Origin: JBKEDG01 sp047973085
GTDB lineage: Bacteria; Bacillota_I; Bacilli_A; JBKEDG01
Assembly: GCA_047973085.1 (NCBI GenBank)
Contig: JBKEBI010000050.1
Coordinates: 1-8,158 of the forward strand
Direction: 5' to 3'
Length of the DNA: 8,158 bases
Position 1 is the first letter of the stretch, and each line of letters starts with the position of its first letter. This document shows positions 6,780 to 8,158 of the stretch, piece by piece. The position numbers and the translations under genes were made by a program. A model generated the notes under the pieces. That model saw nothing but the letters and a program-made list of their open reading frames with translations, had not been told where the DNA came from and did not search any database.

Positions 6780-6808
6780 ATTATAACATTTTATAATAGT
6801 GTTTTCAA
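6780..6808 (-). promoter_or_regulatory. Sigma-A-type promoter of the flavoprotein gene
   Basis: On the minus strand TTGAAA (6803-6808) is separated by 17 bp from TATAAT (6780-6785). The -10 also carries the extended TGT motif. The start codon is 23 bp downstream. This is the best promoter match in the window. Confidence 0.75.
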
Positions 6809-6912
6809 TAAAAAACATCCTACAATCACATCACTTTATCATATCCTAATAGTATATATAAGAATGAAAAGTGTAATATAAATTGAAGGATATTTTAGAA
6901 TTAATTAGATAT
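6809..6912. other. AT-rich intergenic stretch without a recognised gene
   Basis: This lies between the flavoprotein promoter and the glutaredoxin terminator. Two weak nested inverted repeats are visible: CACTTT (6832-6837) with AAAGTG (6868-6873), and ATATCCT (6841-6847) with AGGATAT (6887-6893). They interleave and cannot form one simple hairpin. They may be chance in such AT-rich DNA or an operator upstream of the flavoprotein promoter. No coding frame or RNA gene was recognised. Confidence 0.3.
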
Positions 6913-6988
6913 TAAAAAACTATTGATTATCCAATAAATCCCAAAATTTGATAACCATCAAAAGGATATTATATTACTAATCAATAGT
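6913..6988 (-). terminator. Long-looped terminator after the glutaredoxin gene
   Basis: An 11-bp perfect inverted repeat, ACTATTGATTA (6919-6929) and TAATCAATAGT (6978-6988), encloses 48 nt. Inside, TATCC (6928-6932) can pair with GGATA (6964-6968), sharing two bases with the outer stem. TTTGAT (6947-6952) pairs with ATCAAA (6957-6962) around a 4-nt loop. On the minus strand the stem is followed by six Ts (6918-6913), and it begins 16 nt past the glutaredoxin stop. It is best read as a terminator, but the nested structure is larger than usual. Confidence 0.6.
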
Positions 6989-7004
6989 ATATAGTACTAG
7001 TCTT

Positions 7005-7223
7005 TTACTTATTTAAATATGCCACTAAATCATCGTATCCACCAATTAACTCATCATCAATAAAAATTTGTGGAACTGTCATCATTTTTGTTTTTTTCAT
7101 TAATTCTTTAACTTGTGAACGGTCAATTACTTCTTCTGTGTATTCTATTCCTCTATCAGTTAACAGCTGTTTTGCCGCTACACAATATGGACATGTTTCA
7201 AATGAATATACTAATGCTTTCAT
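7005..7223 (-). CDS. Glutaredoxin, small dithiol type
   Basis: The 72-residue protein is a minimal thioredoxin-fold glutaredoxin. Its dithiol active site is CPYC (Cys11 and Cys14) in FETCPYCVAAKQLL. The cis-proline loop is TVPQIFID (Pro51), and the glutathione-site-like motif GGYDDL is at 61-66. It reduces disulfides or glutathione mixed disulfides in the cytosol; whether this organism uses glutathione or another thiol is not shown. The length fits GrxC/NrdH-like proteins. The ATG follows AGGAGGCG, and the gene begins 17 nt after the ABC ATPase stop, so it is probably the last gene of the ABC transporter transcript. A terminator follows. Confidence 0.93.
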   Translation of the reverse strand: MKALVYSFETCPYCVAAKQLLTDRGIEYTEEVIDRSQVKELMKKTKMMTVPQIFIDDELIGGYDDLVAYLNK

Positions 7224-7240
7224 ATTATCGCCTCCTACTA

Positions 7241-7930
7241 CTATTCTACATTATTTTTGTATATGTCTGCAACTATTTCGCCATCATTTATTTCAATAAT
7301 TCTATCTGTTTTCTCTGCAACATTTTTATCATGGGTAATAATTATAACTGTAGTATTATATTCTAAATTTATTTTCCTAAATAAATCATAAATTAACTCA
7401 GTAGTTTTCGAATCTAAATTTCCAGTTGGCTCATCCGCTAAAATTATTTGCGGTTTATTCATAAGCGCTCTTGCAATTGCAACTCTTTGTTTTTGTCCTC
7501 CACTAAGTTCAGCTGAATTTCTATTTTCCAAACCACCTAACCCTACTAAATCAATTAATTCAAGTGCGTAATCCTCATTTTTATAACTGGCTTTTCTTTC
7601 ACTAATAAATTGTGGCATCAACACATTTTCAAGAACACTAAATTCATATAACAAGTAATGAAATTGAAATATAAATCCTAAATCTGAATTTCTTACTACA
7701 GCTAATTCATTATTGCTTAAATTTGTAGTATCTCTTCCATTAATTTCAACAGTTCCACTTGTCTGTTTATCTAGTGTTCCCATAATATTCAAAATTGTTG
7801 ACTTTCCACTTCCACTTTGACCAATAAGGGCACAAAACTCTCCATGCTTCACCTCTAAATTTATGCCGTGAAGAACTTCAGTATTGTCATAATTTTTATA
7901 AATATCTTTTAACCTAATAATATTATCCAT
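7241..7930 (-). CDS. ABC transporter ATP-binding protein, LolD/MacB type
   Basis: The 229-residue cytoplasmic ATPase contains Walker A GQSGSGKST (37-45), Q-loop FIFQ (Gln89), signature LSGGQ (142-146), Walker B IILADEP with catalytic Glu167, and switch His200. The QFHYLLYEFSVLENV segment after the Q-loop is typical of the LolD/FtsE/MacB branch, which pairs with FtsX-domain permeases instead of classical importers. It probably powers export or mechanotransmission of a lipid, peptide or drug, and the substrate cannot be told. ATG 7930 is chosen because GGAGG (7940-7944) lies 9 nt away; a TTG two codons upstream is too close to that site. It overlaps the permease stop by 8 nt, indicating translational coupling. 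Confidence 0.93.
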   Translation of the reverse strand: MDNIIRLKDIYKNYDNTEVLHGINLEVKHGEFCALIGQSGSGKSTILNIMGTLDKQTSGTVEINGRDTTNLSNNELAVVRNSDLGFIFQFHYLLYEFSVLENVLMPQFISERKASYKNEDYALELIDLVGLGGLENRNSAELSGGQKQRVAIARALMNKPQIILADEPTGNLDSKTTELIYDLFRKINLEYNTTVIIITHDKNVAEKTDRIIEINDGEIVADIYKNNVE

Positions 7931-8158
7931 TCCCAATCACCTCCATTGCACTTAACTTATGTGATTTTCGAGCTGGAATAAACGAGGCAATTATGGAAAC
8001 ACTCAATCCTATTAAAAACGATAAGGCAATAAAACTTGGCTTATAGGTAATTGTTATAACAGAATTACCTATATCGTCAACTGCAAAAACAGTGAAGGCA
8101 TACAGTAAAAGCATTCCTATAATTATACCTAAAATAGATCCAATAGCCCCTAACATAA
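7923..8158 (-). CDS. FtsX/MacB-type ABC transporter permease, C-terminal part (runs off the right edge)
   Basis: About 77 codons are visible before the right edge. They show the end of an FtsX domain: a hydrophobic helix LGAIGSILGIIIGMLLLYAF with its glycine pattern, an extracytoplasmic turn, a second helix around SFIALSFLIGLSVSIIASF, then the characteristic cytoplasmic end PARKSHKLSAMEVIGNG. PAR/KA..xP.EAL-type endings are typical of MacB and LolC/E permeases. The Met at 8154-8156 is probably internal, because the earlier helices and the large periplasmic-type domain of the family are missing here. It overlaps the ATPase gene by 8 nt and presumably forms the membrane part of the same transporter. 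Confidence 0.88.
   Translation of the reverse strand, partial: MLGAIGSILGIIIGMLLLYAFTVFAVDDIGNSVITITYKPSFIALSFLIGLSVSIIASFIPARKSHKLSAMEVIGNG

Noticed and set aside
7115..7366. 83-codon plus-strand open frame
   Set aside because: It crosses the antisense of the glutaredoxin and ATPase genes; its hydrophobic look comes from reversed AT-rich codons.
1..8158. CRISPR array, insertion sequence or prophage signals
   Set aside because: No spaced direct repeats, transposase or integrase frames, or attachment-site duplications were seen.

Overview
The window is about 8.2 kb of very AT-rich DNA. Tight gene packing, strong GGAGG-type ribosome binding sites and low-GC codon use suggest a low-GC Bacillota (clostridial or Erysipelotrichia-like) anaerobe. 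UGG is used for Trp. The only in-frame UGA that has to be read through lies at a catalytic position of SelD, next to selA and selB, so the organism decodes UGA as selenocysteine. The genus cannot be named from this sequence.

Left end (minus strand, 1-963): a complete small rhomboid-family membrane protein is followed after 3 nt by the N-terminal 134 codons of a YjjI-family glycyl radical enzyme, which runs off the left edge. Both are probably transcribed from an extended -10 promoter near 981-989. That promoter diverges from the selenium operon promoter at 1072-1079.

Centre (plus strand, 1098-5880): a compact selenium operon selD-selA-selB-yedF, with every junction overlapping (14, 8 and 4 nt). 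SelD makes selenophosphate, SelA converts Ser-tRNA(Sec) to Sec-tRNA(Sec), and SelB brings that tRNA to the ribosome at UGA codons followed by a SECIS hairpin. YedF is an accessory selenium-associated protein of unsettled role. SelD is itself a selenoprotein: the true start is 1098 and codon 11 is UGA at the catalytic Cys position, followed by a well-placed bacterial SECIS-like hairpin. Standard ORF calling would drop its first 28 residues. The pathway therefore needs its own product to make its first enzyme. No tRNA-Sec gene (selC) was recognised in the window. The operon ends in a hairpin plus U-tract at 5927-5960, facing a minus-strand hairpin terminator at 5969-5998.

Right side (minus strand, 6130-8158): a flavodoxin-fold NAD(P)H/FMN oxidoreductase with a four-cysteine iron-sulfur-flavoprotein-like motif has its own good promoter (TTGAAA-17-TATAAT). 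Upstream of it is a separate unit made of an FtsX/MacB-type permease (C-terminal part only), a LolD/MacB-type ATPase and a small CPYC glutaredoxin. That unit closes with an unusual long-looped hairpin and T-tract at 6913-6988. The redox proteins and the glycyl radical enzyme fit an anaerobic lifestyle, but no functional link to the selenium operon is shown by the sequence.
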